NCBI GenBank assembly: GCA_016288885.1
Contig: JAEFAV010000003.1
Coordinates: 62,001 to 126,000 of the forward strand
Length of the DNA: 64,000 nt
From: Saccharofermentans sp.
GTDB lineage: Bacteria > Bacillota > Clostridia > Saccharofermentanales > Saccharofermentanaceae
Direction: 5' to 3'
The translations under genes and the position numbers were made by a program. A model generated the notes under the pieces. That model searched no databases. It was not told the origin of the DNA and was given only the letters and a program-made list of their open reading frames with translations. Every line of letters begins with the position of its first letter. Within the stretch, counting starts at the first letter, position 1. Positions 1 through 9,031 of this stretch are shown in pieces.

Positions 1-129
1 AGATACTGATATTTGTTAAATAAGCTCGTTTGCTGTAGTAGAACCTTGTGCTTATGGCGTATTGCAAAATGAATGCATATGTAATGAATTTGCATTAAAA
101 TTGCATTATGAGAGTAAGGAGGTTGTAAC

Positions 130-423
130 ATGGCAAGTACTATACAAGTTAGAGTTGATGATGATCTGAAGATGAAGTCAGACCTTCTGTTCAAAGAACT
201 TGGAACAGATACGACAACTGCAATAAGAATGTTTTTAACACAGGCGGTTGCTGCCAATGGTTTTCCTTTTGAGATTAAGAAGGTTGTCCGCAATCCGTAT
301 GATTCTTTGTCTGAAGATGAAATGCTGACTATGCTTGAGATAGCAAGAACTCATGCAAATCAGGGAATGGTAAAGGATGCTGACGATGTTGTGGCAGGCT
401 TGAGGTCAAAATATGATCTATAA
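130..423 (+). CDS. RelB/DinJ-family antitoxin (ribbon-helix-helix)
   Basis: 97 aa; MASTIQVRVDDDLKMKSDLLFKELGTDTTTAIRMFLTQAVAANGFPFEI is typical of RelB/DinJ antitoxins; SD aaggagg just upstream. Confidence 0.9.
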   Translation: MASTIQVRVDDDLKMKSDLLFKELGTDTTTAIRMFLTQAVAANGFPFEIKKVVRNPYDSLSEDEMLTMLEIARTHANQGMVKDADDVVAGLRSKYDL

Positions 424-526
424 GGTTGTAGTTTCATCTGATGCGGAACAAGATCTCGACAGATTTCTGGATTATCTTGTTAACGAGAAGAAAAGCAGAC
501 AGGCTGCTATCAGTGTTCTCATCTAA
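413..526 (+). pseudogene. Truncated RelE/ParE-like toxin remnant
   Basis: Overlaps the antitoxin 3' end; reads MIYKVVVSSDAEQDLDRFLDYLVNEKKSRQAAISVLI* (37 aa), matching the N-terminus of RelE/ParE toxins and then stopping. Confidence 0.7.
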
Positions 527-574
527 GATGAATATATACAATGAATGTTTACGATAAAAAAGTATTTTGAAAAT

Positions 575-725
575 ATGAAACATACTGATAAAGGGATCTC
601 ATTAGCTGCAGATGCTGATGCTCCGCGCAAGGTCTAAAAGACGATACCTTCACGGAGCAAACGATAATATCGTCTGATATGACTTTGCGCACGGAAAAAT
701 AAATACATTTTTCGGGAGCAAAGTT
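575..725 (+). promoter_or_regulatory. Structured leader of the MFS gene: possible 20-aa leader ORF (575..637) plus mutually exclusive hairpins
   Basis: GCTCCG(620)..AAGGT/ACCTT..CGGAGC(658); alternative pairs GCGCAAGGTC(625-634)/GACTTTGCGC(681-690) and AGACGATA(639-646)/TATCGTCT(668-675); ORF MKHTDKGISLAADADAPRKV* ends inside the first hairpin. Confidence 0.45.
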
Positions 726-2015
726 ATGAATAAACTATCCACTATAAAAGAGCTTAAAAGCTTTCTGCTTTTATGGTCATCTCAGACTGTATCGGAATTA
801 GGTACAGCCATGACTGATTATGCATTGATAATCTGGGCATACCAGAAGACGGGAATGGCATCGAGCGTTACGCTTTTAACGTTCTGTGCATTCCTTCCTA
901 CGATATTATTCAGATTCATTGCAGGTGCGTATGTTGACCGCAGAAACAAGAAACGCATCATGCTGGCAGCAGATATGATCGCGGCATTGGGATCCCTGCT
1001 GGTCTTAGGCCTTTATTCCGGTGCAGTCCTGGAGATATGGCATCTGTATCTGATCAACATCATCCTGAGTTTTATGAATTCTTTTCAGGAATCCGCATCA
1101 TTTGTAGCCATAAGCCTGATCGTACCGGAAAAACACTATACGCGGATCGGCGGACTTCAGGGAATATCCGGATCGATAGTCTCTATCCTGGCACCGGCGC
1201 TCGGAAGCATCCTGCTCGTAATAGGCGGTCTGGACTTAGTTTTGATATGTGATCTGGTGAGTTTTGGAATCGCGTTTATTGTGCTTATATTTCTGGTTAA
1301 GATTTCTGAGCCGGAACATGATAAAAAGAAGGATGATGAACCGATTATCAAGAGCTGTGCTGACGGTATAAAGTTTCTGTGTGATAACAAGGCAATGCTT
1401 CGGCTGACTCTGTTCATTGCTGTCGTCAATCTGCTTGCAAAGCTCGGAAATGACGGCCTTTTGGCACCATTTATATTAGGGAAGAGTGGTAATGATCAAA
1501 GGATTCTCGGCATGGTCCAGACGGCAACCTCGGTCGGTATTCTTATCGGAAGCATCATGATGACAGTTCTTAAACCGGTAAAGAAAAAATCCCGCCTGAT
1601 ATTTGTCTGCTGCGCTTTCATTTATTTTGCTGAAGTGGTAATGAGTCTGTCGTCTCATCCTGCGGTTTGGAGTATCACCAATCTTGCAGGATATGCCGCA
1701 GCCGTCATAATGGGGGCGAACCAGACAGCGATCCTGCGCGGGAAGGTTCCGATTGAGATGCAGGGAAGGGTGTTCTCGGCACACGATACGATCATGAATT
1801 GCACCAATCCGTTGGGACTTCTGCTGGCAGGCTTTTTGGCCGATTATGTTTTCGAGCCGTTCATGAAAACGAAATCGCCGCTGCAAAGCTTTCTTTCAAG
1901 CTTTTTCGGGGACGGGACAGGTTCCGGAATAGCGGTCATGTTTTTCACCGTCGGAGTGATCGGCATGGTGATCAGCATCACGCGTCTGAGGAAAAGCGTA
2001 TACAGGGATCTATGA
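726..2015 (+). CDS. MFS transporter, Mef-like (macrolide-type) efflux protein
   Basis: 429 aa, 12-TM pattern; LLLWSSQTVSELGTAMTDYALIIWAYQKTG...AGAYVDRRNKKRIMLAADMIAA motif typical of Mef-like MFS pumps. Confidence 0.85.
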   Translation: MNKLSTIKELKSFLLLWSSQTVSELGTAMTDYALIIWAYQKTGMASSVTLLTFCAFLPTILFRFIAGAYVDRRNKKRIMLAADMIAALGSLLVLGLYSGAVLEIWHLYLINIILSFMNSFQESASFVAISLIVPEKHYTRIGGLQGISGSIVSILAPALGSILLVIGGLDLVLICDLVSFGIAFIVLIFLVKISEPEHDKKKDDEPIIKSCADGIKFLCDNKAMLRLTLFIAVVNLLAKLGNDGLLAPFILGKSGNDQRILGMVQTATSVGILIGSIMMTVLKPVKKKSRLIFVCCAFIYFAEVVMSLSSHPAVWSITNLAGYAAAVIMGANQTAILRGKVPIEMQGRVFSAHDTIMNCTNPLGLLLAGFLADYVFEPFMKTKSPLQSFLSSFFGDGTGSGIAVMFFTVGVIGMVISITRLRKSVYRDL

Positions 2016-2108
2016 ATTTGCACAGCATATGAATAGCTTCCTCCTTGTCATTGCGTTACCTCCGCCTTGTGATATTATCTTTTATTATTTGAGAAAAGAT
2101 ATGTTTTC

Positions 2109-3842
2109 ATGCATCTGACGCACACCGAAAAAGATACTTTTTGTAATAGAAAATACAGATCCATGCTGATCACGGGTACATTCACTATGGCAGTGAATTA
2201 TCTGATGCAGTTATGTGACAGCATAATTGCCGGACTGGTTATCAGCCCTAATGCTGTTGCTGCGATCAACCTCATTACTCCGCTTACCGGAATGGTTTTA
2301 TTTTTGGCGGGCTGTATCACGGAAGGACTTGCAACCCTTTATTCACGGGCTGTCGGTGCGGCAGACAAAAAGCGTGCAGATGAGTTATACAGTTTGGGAA
2401 TGATAGCGACTGTTTTTCTAGTAGTCGTTATCCCCGAAACTCTTAATCTGATCAGGGAACCGTATTTTGCTGCAAGCGGTATGTCAGGAGCGATCCTTGA
2501 CAGCGCGGGTGAATATTACAGGCTCCTTCCGGTCTGTTCGATATTTATTATTCTCTGCAATTATCTGGAAGCCATGGTATTTGCTGACGGAGATGAACAA
2601 TTGCAGACGATATGCTATGTTGTCCAGATCGGAGGGAATATCGGTCTTTCGATATTATTCGCGCTTCGCATTGGAATCTTCGGGATCATGGTCGGAACGG
2701 TGATAGGTTATGCACTTTCGATCGTTGTTCTCCTCACTCATTTCGTTAAGAAATCGAATACACTGCATTTTGTGCCGCATTTTTCCTGGAAGGATCTTGG
2801 GATCTGTTTCCGTTACAGTGTTGTGGATGTAATTACGTATCCTCTGTGGGGACTTGTCAATTTTATTCTGATCAGTTTTATCAGCAGGAATTATGATGAG
2901 AAGTATCTTATTGTTCTAGCGGTGGCTATCTCCCTGATCAATTTCTCGGTCGTTTATGACGGGATCGGAATGGCATTGCAGCCTCTGATATCAGTTTATT
3001 TCGGAGAGAAAAACCACTTCCTGATACGACGCCTGATGAAGAGTGCAGAGAAGACTGCGATTATTGAAGGAATAATTTCAACGGTTCTTATCTTTTTCGC
3101 TGCACCTCTTTTTGCACGGTTGTTCGGAGTGGAAGATGAATCTCTGATGGTGCCTGCAGTTGCAGCAATCCGTATCATCTGCCTGACGTTAACATCAATG
3201 GCTCTGTTTACTTTGATGACTTCTTATTATCTTTATACCGACCGCGTCGGGTTTTCGATCATGACGGTATGTATAACAGACGGTCCCATGTATACTGTGT
3301 TCCCAATATTATTCGCACTGCTTTTCGGAGTAAACGGATTATGGATAGGATTTGCTGTTGCACCTGTTGTGGGATTGGTCTTATCTATGATCATTTTCAG
3401 ATGCCGAAAAGGGAAAGACCGGTTCCCGTTGTATCTTGACTGGATGGACAGCCGTATAATCGTCTTTGATTCAGTTCTGGAAAAAGAGAAATTGCCGGAG
3501 ATTTCTCAAGAGATCCAAAATGATCTTTCTGAACAGGGCTATGATAAAAAAACAGCGATGAAAGCAGCATTGTTTACTGAAGAGATAGGCACAACACTGC
3601 TTGAACAAAACGGAGATAACAAAGTCTGGGTCGAGTATTCACTTCTGTATGATAAGGACAGGGTAAGCCTCATAATCCGCGATTCGGGTAAGATATTTGA
3701 TGTCACTGATCCTGATCTTCAGATAAAAGGACTCAGCAGTTTCGTTATCACCGGTCTTTTAAATGTTCAAAAAGAAAAAGATTACATACCGACGACCGGA
3801 TATAACCGGAATATAATTCGTTTCAATAAAACAAATCAATAA
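2109..3842 (+). CDS. MATE-family efflux transporter with C-terminal GHKL/HATPase-like domain
   Basis: N-terminal ~440 aa MATE; C-terminal ~120 aa with KAALFTEEIGTTLLEQN..., LLYDKDRVSLIIRDSGKIFD, resembling anti-sigma-type HATPase. Confidence 0.8.
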   Translation: MHLTHTEKDTFCNRKYRSMLITGTFTMAVNYLMQLCDSIIAGLVISPNAVAAINLITPLTGMVLFLAGCITEGLATLYSRAVGAADKKRADELYSLGMIATVFLVVVIPETLNLIREPYFAASGMSGAILDSAGEYYRLLPVCSIFIILCNYLEAMVFADGDEQLQTICYVVQIGGNIGLSILFALRIGIFGIMVGTVIGYALSIVVLLTHFVKKSNTLHFVPHFSWKDLGICFRYSVVDVITYPLWGLVNFILISFISRNYDEKYLIVLAVAISLINFSVVYDGIGMALQPLISVYFGEKNHFLIRRLMKSAEKTAIIEGIISTVLIFFAAPLFARLFGVEDESLMVPAVAAIRIICLTLTSMALFTLMTSYYLYTDRVGFSIMTVCITDGPMYTVFPILFALLFGVNGLWIGFAVAPVVGLVLSMIIFRCRKGKDRFPLYLDWMDSRIIVFDSVLEKEKLPEISQEIQNDLSEQGYDKKTAMKAALFTEEIGTTLLEQNGDNKVWVEYSLLYDKDRVSLIIRDSGKIFDVTDPDLQIKGLSSFVITGLLNVQKEKDYIPTTGYNRNIIRFNKTNQ

Positions 3843-3944
3843 CTATCTTTTTGGTGGTTCGCCACAAAGTCTAACCCGAGCCTAATACCCGCAAACGTGC
3901 TATAATATTACCGTTGAACAGCGGTGATAATAATCCTGTTTCCG

Positions 3945-3965
3945 GATATTTCTGACAGAAATATC
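3945..3965. promoter_or_regulatory. 21-nt palindrome in the 5' leader of the downstream small ORF
   Basis: GATATTTCTG-A-CAGAAATATC, perfect arms; about 40 nt after a TATAAT at 3901-3906. Confidence 0.5.
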
Positions 3966-3990
3966 TGAATCCCGCAAAGGAGTAAAGCCT

Positions 3991-4419
3991 ATGATTAAGG
4001 ATGATAAAGAACAACAGGTAGATCAGTTATTAAGAGGCATTTACAGAATGTGTGTCAACAGGGACGACTGCTCGGGTTGCCCTTTCTATATTACCAAGTG
4101 CATGTTTGAAGAACCAAAGCCCAAGACATGGTTTGATGAGGAGACCATCGAGATCCAGGCTGTTTCTGAAATAGAAGAACCGGAGATCAGGGAAACAGCT
4201 GAAATTTCCGAACTGCCAGTCGAGACAGCAGAAACTTCCAAACAGCAAAATGATAATGACAGCAGTGACGGCACATGGCTGATGAGCACTACAATGGGCG
4301 GTGTGTTTACGAAATACGTATTTATCTGCTCTAAATGCGGATACAGAAAGGAATCCGTTTTTTCCATGCCGCCGATGTCTTACTGTCCTGAATGCGAGAA
4401 GAGAAAAGCCGCTCTCTAA
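3991..4419 (+). CDS. Small Cys-rich / zinc-ribbon hypothetical protein
   Basis: 142 aa with CvnrddCsgCpfyitkC and CSKCGYRKESVFSMPPMSYCPEC motifs; SD aaggag. Confidence 0.7.
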   Translation: MIKDDKEQQVDQLLRGIYRMCVNRDDCSGCPFYITKCMFEEPKPKTWFDEETIEIQAVSEIEEPEIRETAEISELPVETAETSKQQNDNDSSDGTWLMSTTMGGVFTKYVFICSKCGYRKESVFSMPPMSYCPECEKRKAAL

Positions 4420-4457
4420 TAAGCGGTTTTTTGAGAAAAATCGATTAGAAAAGATCA

Positions 4458-4479
4458 GGGCTGTCCTTGGGGACAGCCC
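4458..4479. terminator. Bidirectional terminator-like hairpin between convergent genes
   Basis: GGGCTGTCC-ttgg-GGACAGCCC followed by attttat. Confidence 0.75.
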
Positions 4480-4493
4480 ATTTTATTGCTTTA

Positions 4494-5762
4494 TTAGAAT
4501 GGTCTCATTTCTCTGCCGGGACCACCGGTTCCTCCGCCGGGGCCTCCTGCAAACTGATTGCTGACGGTGTTAGTCTGGCTTCCGTTTACTATAAGTGTTC
4601 CGCCGCTGTATTCACATGTTCCGTCATAGTCGAAAGGTGACTGGCCTGTTACGTCGATCATTCCTCCGGTAATTATCAGGTTGCCGTTGGAGTCGATTCC
4701 GTCAGTGTCTCCCTGACCCATCACTATTGTGATCTCGCCGCCGTTTATCTCGACCGTAGGTGTGTAGGAATCTGATTTGTGTGCTGCATTTATTCCGTCA
4801 TCGGATGCGGAGATGTTTATCGTTCCTCCGTTTATCGTGATATAGGTTCCTTCGATTCCTTCACCTGCATTGATCGTTATGTTGCCATCATCTATCGTTA
4901 CAAGGCTTGTTCCATGGATGCCGTCATCTTCTGCATTTATATTCAGTATACCGCCCTGGATAACGATGTAACCTGAAGTATCATCGTCGTCGTTTTCGGC
5001 ATGAAGTCCGTCATTGCATCCGGTAATGGTGATATCTCCGTCTGTGATGGCTATGGAATCATTTGCTTCGATGGCGTTCTTTGCGCAATCGATCTGATAT
5101 GTTCCGCCTGTTATGACAAGATCATCTTTACAGACTATTCCGTTGGCTGCAGGGGAGTCTATAGTAAGGTTTCCTTCTCCGTTAAAGGTAATGTCATCCT
5201 TGCTGAATATGACTCCGTCTATATTGTCATCGTTTTGGGATGTGAATGTCCCGCCGTTTGAAAAAGTATTTGTGCTGCCTTCTGCCAAGGTTACGAAAAC
5301 CTTGTCTGCGCTGACCACATAGATAGCTGCCGAATCTGAACTTGTGATGCTACAGCCGTTAAGGATCAGCCGGATCTTATCCTCTTTACCGGCATCGATT
5401 ACGATCTGACCATCTGTAAGTGTTCCTGAAACGATATATGTTCCTTCTGAACTGATAGTGATGATGCTGTCCTTTACCGATACCGAAGATGAACTGCAGG
5501 CTGCAGTGTTGTTCTGGAGTTCGATCTTGATCGTATCCTCTTCAGCATATGTGGGATCTAAGTCTCTGTCGGATACCAGATCCGAAGCATCAACTGTTGT
5601 TTCCCCCGTGCTGACTATGCTTTCTGTGCTTGCGGTGCTGTTAGTTGCGTTTTTTGAAGTTCCGTCAGATTTAACGACTGCCGAACACGCGATCAGTGAT
5701 CCTGAAAGAGACAGTATTGCAATAAGAGAAATTAGCTCTTTGTTGTATTTGAATTTCTTCAT
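4494..5762 (-). CDS. Carbohydrate-binding domain-containing lipoprotein (Cthe_2159-like beta-helix)
   Basis: Lipobox LSGSLIACSA; repetitive GGxIxIxxxxDGIxG beta-helix repeats; Gly-rich C-terminus; start set at MKKFKYNKE with SD AAGGAGG. Confidence 0.75.
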   Translation of the reverse strand: MKKFKYNKELISLIAILSLSGSLIACSAVVKSDGTSKNATNSTASTESIVSTGETTVDASDLVSDRDLDPTYAEEDTIKIELQNNTAACSSSSVSVKDSIITISSEGTYIVSGTLTDGQIVIDAGKEDKIRLILNGCSITSSDSAAIYVVSADKVFVTLAEGSTNTFSNGGTFTSQNDDNIDGVIFSKDDITFNGEGNLTIDSPAANGIVCKDDLVITGGTYQIDCAKNAIEANDSIAITDGDITITGCNDGLHAENDDDDTSGYIVIQGGILNINAEDDGIHGTSLVTIDDGNITINAGEGIEGTYITINGGTINISASDDGINAAHKSDSYTPTVEINGGEITIVMGQGDTDGIDSNGNLIITGGMIDVTGQSPFDYDGTCEYSGGTLIVNGSQTNTVSNQFAGGPGGGTGGPGREMRPF

Positions 5763-5775
5763 TTTCTTATCCTCC

Positions 5776-6468
5776 TTATAATTCTGCGGAATTCGACACA
5801 TCTCGGATAGACATGGATACTTCAAGATTTCCGTTGCGCTCTCTTATCTTGTCTATGAATTCCTTTTCGCTGGCATCTTTTTTGAGCGTTACATCGTACT
5901 TGAGTTTAAAAAGACTGCCCATATTTGAAGTCTTAACTGATATGAGATCTGCTTTTGATGTATATGTGTTAAGAACTTCGTCGAACACTCCGTCATAATC
6001 GAGGTTCTCCGGAATGGTTATTCTCAATGTCTTTTCTTTTATGCCTGTTTTATCACCAAATCCTGCTGCAGTGTAGATCATGAGTGCCGCGCACATTACG
6101 AGTGTAAAAAGGACTGCATATCCGATGTAGCCCATACCTGTTATAAGACCTATGCCCATTGCCAGGAATATCGCTGCAATCTCTCTGGCTGACCCTTGCG
6201 CTGAACGGAATCTTACCAGTGAGAAAGCGCCTGCTACGGCAACTCCGGCTCCCACATTACCGTTTACCAGCATTATGACTACTGTTACCAGGGCGGGCAG
6301 GATTGCCAGTGTCAGCATAAAGCTTTTGGTGGATGTACTCTTGAATCTGTAGGAAAGGGCGGTGACCAGTCCCAGGATCAAGGCTGCTGCAATGCATATG
6401 ATAAAGTTTTGTACGGATATTGTTGTTGCAGCTGTATCAAATAAACCGCCGAATAATTCGTTAAGCAT
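5776..6468 (-). CDS. DUF4956 membrane protein
   Basis: AGAFSLVRFRSAQGSAREIAAIFLAMGIGLITGMGYIGYA is the DUF4956 signature. Confidence 0.8.
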   Translation of the reverse strand: MLNELFGGLFDTAATTISVQNFIICIAAALILGLVTALSYRFKSTSTKSFMLTLAILPALVTVVIMLVNGNVGAGVAVAGAFSLVRFRSAQGSAREIAAIFLAMGIGLITGMGYIGYAVLFTLVMCAALMIYTAAGFGDKTGIKEKTLRITIPENLDYDGVFDEVLNTYTSKADLISVKTSNMGSLFKLKYDVTLKKDASEKEFIDKIRERNGNLEVSMSIRDVSNSAEL

Positions 6469-6540
6469 GTCAAAATCCTCCTTTGTATGAGTTCATGTTA
6501 CATAGGGAACTTTAAACAAACTTAAAACTTGTAAAGCTGA

Positions 6541-8430
6541 TCAATCGATATTTGTCTGAATTTTAATTGCGTCCGTTTTGAAACCGTTTTTCAGCATATC
6601 AACGATAAGAGCCCAGCGTGCGACCTGCACAGGATCTTCCTTCGGATAGAAGAAATGAAGCTTTCCTTCGTGATATAACTCGAATCTTTTTCCGCAGGCA
6701 AATGCCAAGGGACGGAGTTCTTCGACCGGTATGGAGAATTCTTCAGAATCAGATCTGAATCTGAATCCGTTCTTATCAAGAGTACATTCTCCGTTGCCGG
6801 TTTTTGACATAATTCCGTTTTCATTGAATATTCTGGTCCTGACTTTGGCATTAAGACAGAGGGAATCAAGCTCTTTTTCTTCAAGTTTGCGGATGGCTTC
6901 ATAGTATCCGGGTATGGAGCCAATGTTGTCAGTGAAATGATATTTATTATCTAAAGTATGGACTGCACCGCATGATAGGCACTTTAATTCGTTTCCTCTG
7001 CCTACAGTCTTATAGAGCTCCCCGCAGTCTGCACAGCGGTAGAGGATCCTCTCCAGGCCCTTTGCTTTGCCTCTCTGACGGTATGTAACATTGTTACAAA
7101 GCGAAACGTCATTATAGAGAGTCTCTTTGATGACACTGTCGAGTTCCTCATCTGTCATGGAGGCGATCTCCTTGCGCTTGATCACGCTGTCCACCGTTAC
7201 TTTAACATCAGATGAATATGCTCTCCTGCGCCACATCGGATGAGCATAGTAACTTCCGGTGATCCTGACCAGTACCAGATCGACATCGAGCTTTTTGCAG
7301 TAAGCTCCGATATTTTCATATATGGGATTAGTACGCCCGTCCGGAGAAGTCCGTTCTTCGGGAAACATAACCACAGGGAAGCCCATCTTAACTATGCGCT
7401 CTATTTTTGCATCGGCTTCCGGATCATCGGATAACAGTTTCTTTGGTATGAAGCCGCAGTGTTTCTGAAATATCCGGAAAATCGGATCGATGCTGTGGAT
7501 CTTGCTGAATATATAAGCCGGGCTCTTCAGATTCGACAGGTAATACAGATAGAAGTAATCGATCCTGCTCTCATGATTGGCAAGTATCAGATAAGGAACA
7601 TCAGCCGTAATGATCAGATCATCTCCGACAAGAGGCCTTTTCTTACCGAACTGGAGGAGCTTTGCGACCATGAAGAATATGTCGAAGAAAAGAGAATCCG
7701 GTGTCTTATCAGTGCCTTTCAGGACGAATTTATGCATGAACCAGTAGATCAGCGCGAAAAGCATTACTGACAGGGCAATTACTATGAGGACCAGAAGCCA
7801 GAGAGGGATACTGTTAGTGAAGAACAGCTTTCCGGCCTGACCTATGAGCACAGAAACAACGACAGAAGGAATGGCGCTGGTGGAGACAGTGAGCATGTAT
7901 TTTCCGTATGAGATCTTTGTGCTGGCACCGTAATAGCAGATCGCACCGAACGGAATGAACGGCATGAAGAAAAGAAGATAGAGGAGGATCACGATGTTGC
8001 GGTCCTTGGCATTTGAAGCGATCTTGTCGATCATGCCGCGGTTCTTTTCATAGGTAGTGCTGTTGAATTTGAATACCCGGACCAAGAGGAATATAACCGT
8101 GGCGCCAAGGCAGATGCCGATATCGCACAAAGGGAGCGAAATGTATATCGGATAGCTCAGACCGCTTGCGATCTGTATAAACTCTGCGGATACAAAGATG
8201 ATGATCATCTGAAGCGCTTCGATCAGGATGACGCTGATGCCGCCCACGAAGCCTTTGCTCTTCAGGAGCGCAGCTGCTCCGTCAAGGTCATTATCAAGCT
8301 GCAACCGGAACAGGGGGAGCATAACGTCCTTGAGGAAGAAAGCGAAAAGACCGATGATGATCGCAAGTATGATAATGATGGTGATTGTCTCACCATTTAT
8401 CGCTTTTCTCTTTTTTGGCATGTCATCCAT
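6541..8430 (-). CDS. Fusion protein: VTT/TVP38-like membrane domain + PlsC-type acyltransferase + zinc ribbon
   Basis: N-terminal multi-TM VTT region; NHESRIDYFY (NHx4D) and FPEERTS acyltransferase motifs; CADCGELYKTVGRGNELKCLSCGAVH. Confidence 0.75.
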   Translation of the reverse strand: MDDMPKKRKAINGETITIIIILAIIIGLFAFFLKDVMLPLFRLQLDNDLDGAAALLKSKGFVGGISVILIEALQMIIIFVSAEFIQIASGLSYPIYISLPLCDIGICLGATVIFLLVRVFKFNSTTYEKNRGMIDKIASNAKDRNIVILLYLLFFMPFIPFGAICYYGASTKISYGKYMLTVSTSAIPSVVVSVLIGQAGKLFFTNSIPLWLLVLIVIALSVMLFALIYWFMHKFVLKGTDKTPDSLFFDIFFMVAKLLQFGKKRPLVGDDLIITADVPYLILANHESRIDYFYLYYLSNLKSPAYIFSKIHSIDPIFRIFQKHCGFIPKKLLSDDPEADAKIERIVKMGFPVVMFPEERTSPDGRTNPIYENIGAYCKKLDVDLVLVRITGSYYAHPMWRRRAYSSDVKVTVDSVIKRKEIASMTDEELDSVIKETLYNDVSLCNNVTYRQRGKAKGLERILYRCADCGELYKTVGRGNELKCLSCGAVHTLDNKYHFTDNIGSIPGYYEAIRKLEEKELDSLCLNAKVRTRIFNENGIMSKTGNGECTLDKNGFRFRSDSEEFSIPVEELRPLAFACGKRFELYHEGKLHFFYPKEDPVQVARWALIVDMLKNGFKTDAIKIQTNID

Positions 8431-8586
8431 TAAATGCTTCCTGCTTGACTTTTACAAATGCTGACCCGAACTAATAAAATTGCACGTGCAAATTTACCTG
8501 AATACTAATAATAGCATATTATTTTAACAACAATCAGGTATTATAAAAGGTGTTAATGAATTATGGAAGGGCTTAAATGGGGATAA

Positions 8587-9009
8587 ATGATCAGATTTAC
8601 GGATTACATTACATCAGAAGAATACATGGAATTGAGACGCCGGGTCGGCTGGTGTGAATTCCCGCTCGAAGAAGCTCAGGCTGGCATTGATAATTCTTAT
8701 ATGATCAAATGCGCCAGAGATGAAGAGAAGGCAATAGGCGTAGTGAGACTTCTCTGGGATGGCGGTTATATCGCATTCTTATCTGACGTCATAGTCGATC
8801 CTGATTATCAGGGACAGGGGATCGGAAAGAAGCTTGTCGAGAGCGTGATCCAAAGAGTAAAGGCTGACATGAAGCCCGGATATAAAGTAAAGATGTGCCT
8901 TATGGCAGCTAAAGGAAAAGAACCTTTTTATGAAAAGTTCGGCTTTAGTGAACGTCCTAATGAGAATCTCGGTGCCGGAATGGACCAGTGGTTCTTATTG
9001 GAGAACTGA
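8587..9009 (+). CDS. GNAT family N-acetyltransferase
   Basis: LSDVIVDPDYQGQGIGKKLVE motif A; EPFYEKFGF. Confidence 0.85.
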   Translation: MIRFTDYITSEEYMELRRRVGWCEFPLEEAQAGIDNSYMIKCARDEEKAIGVVRLLWDGGYIAFLSDVIVDPDYQGQGIGKKLVESVIQRVKADMKPGYKVKMCLMAAKGKEPFYEKFGFSERPNENLGAGMDQWFLLEN

Positions 9010-9031
9010 AAGATATGGCGGGATACGATAT

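Noticed and set aside
5001-5781. Plus-strand ORFs antisense to the beta-helix lipoprotein gene
   Set aside because: Artefacts of repetitive coding sequence; the minus frame carries lipobox, repeats and SD
8930-9031. N-terminal extension of the phosphodiesterase ORF
   Set aside because: Overlaps the GNAT gene in another frame; the alkaline-phosphatase-fold protein plausibly begins at 9032
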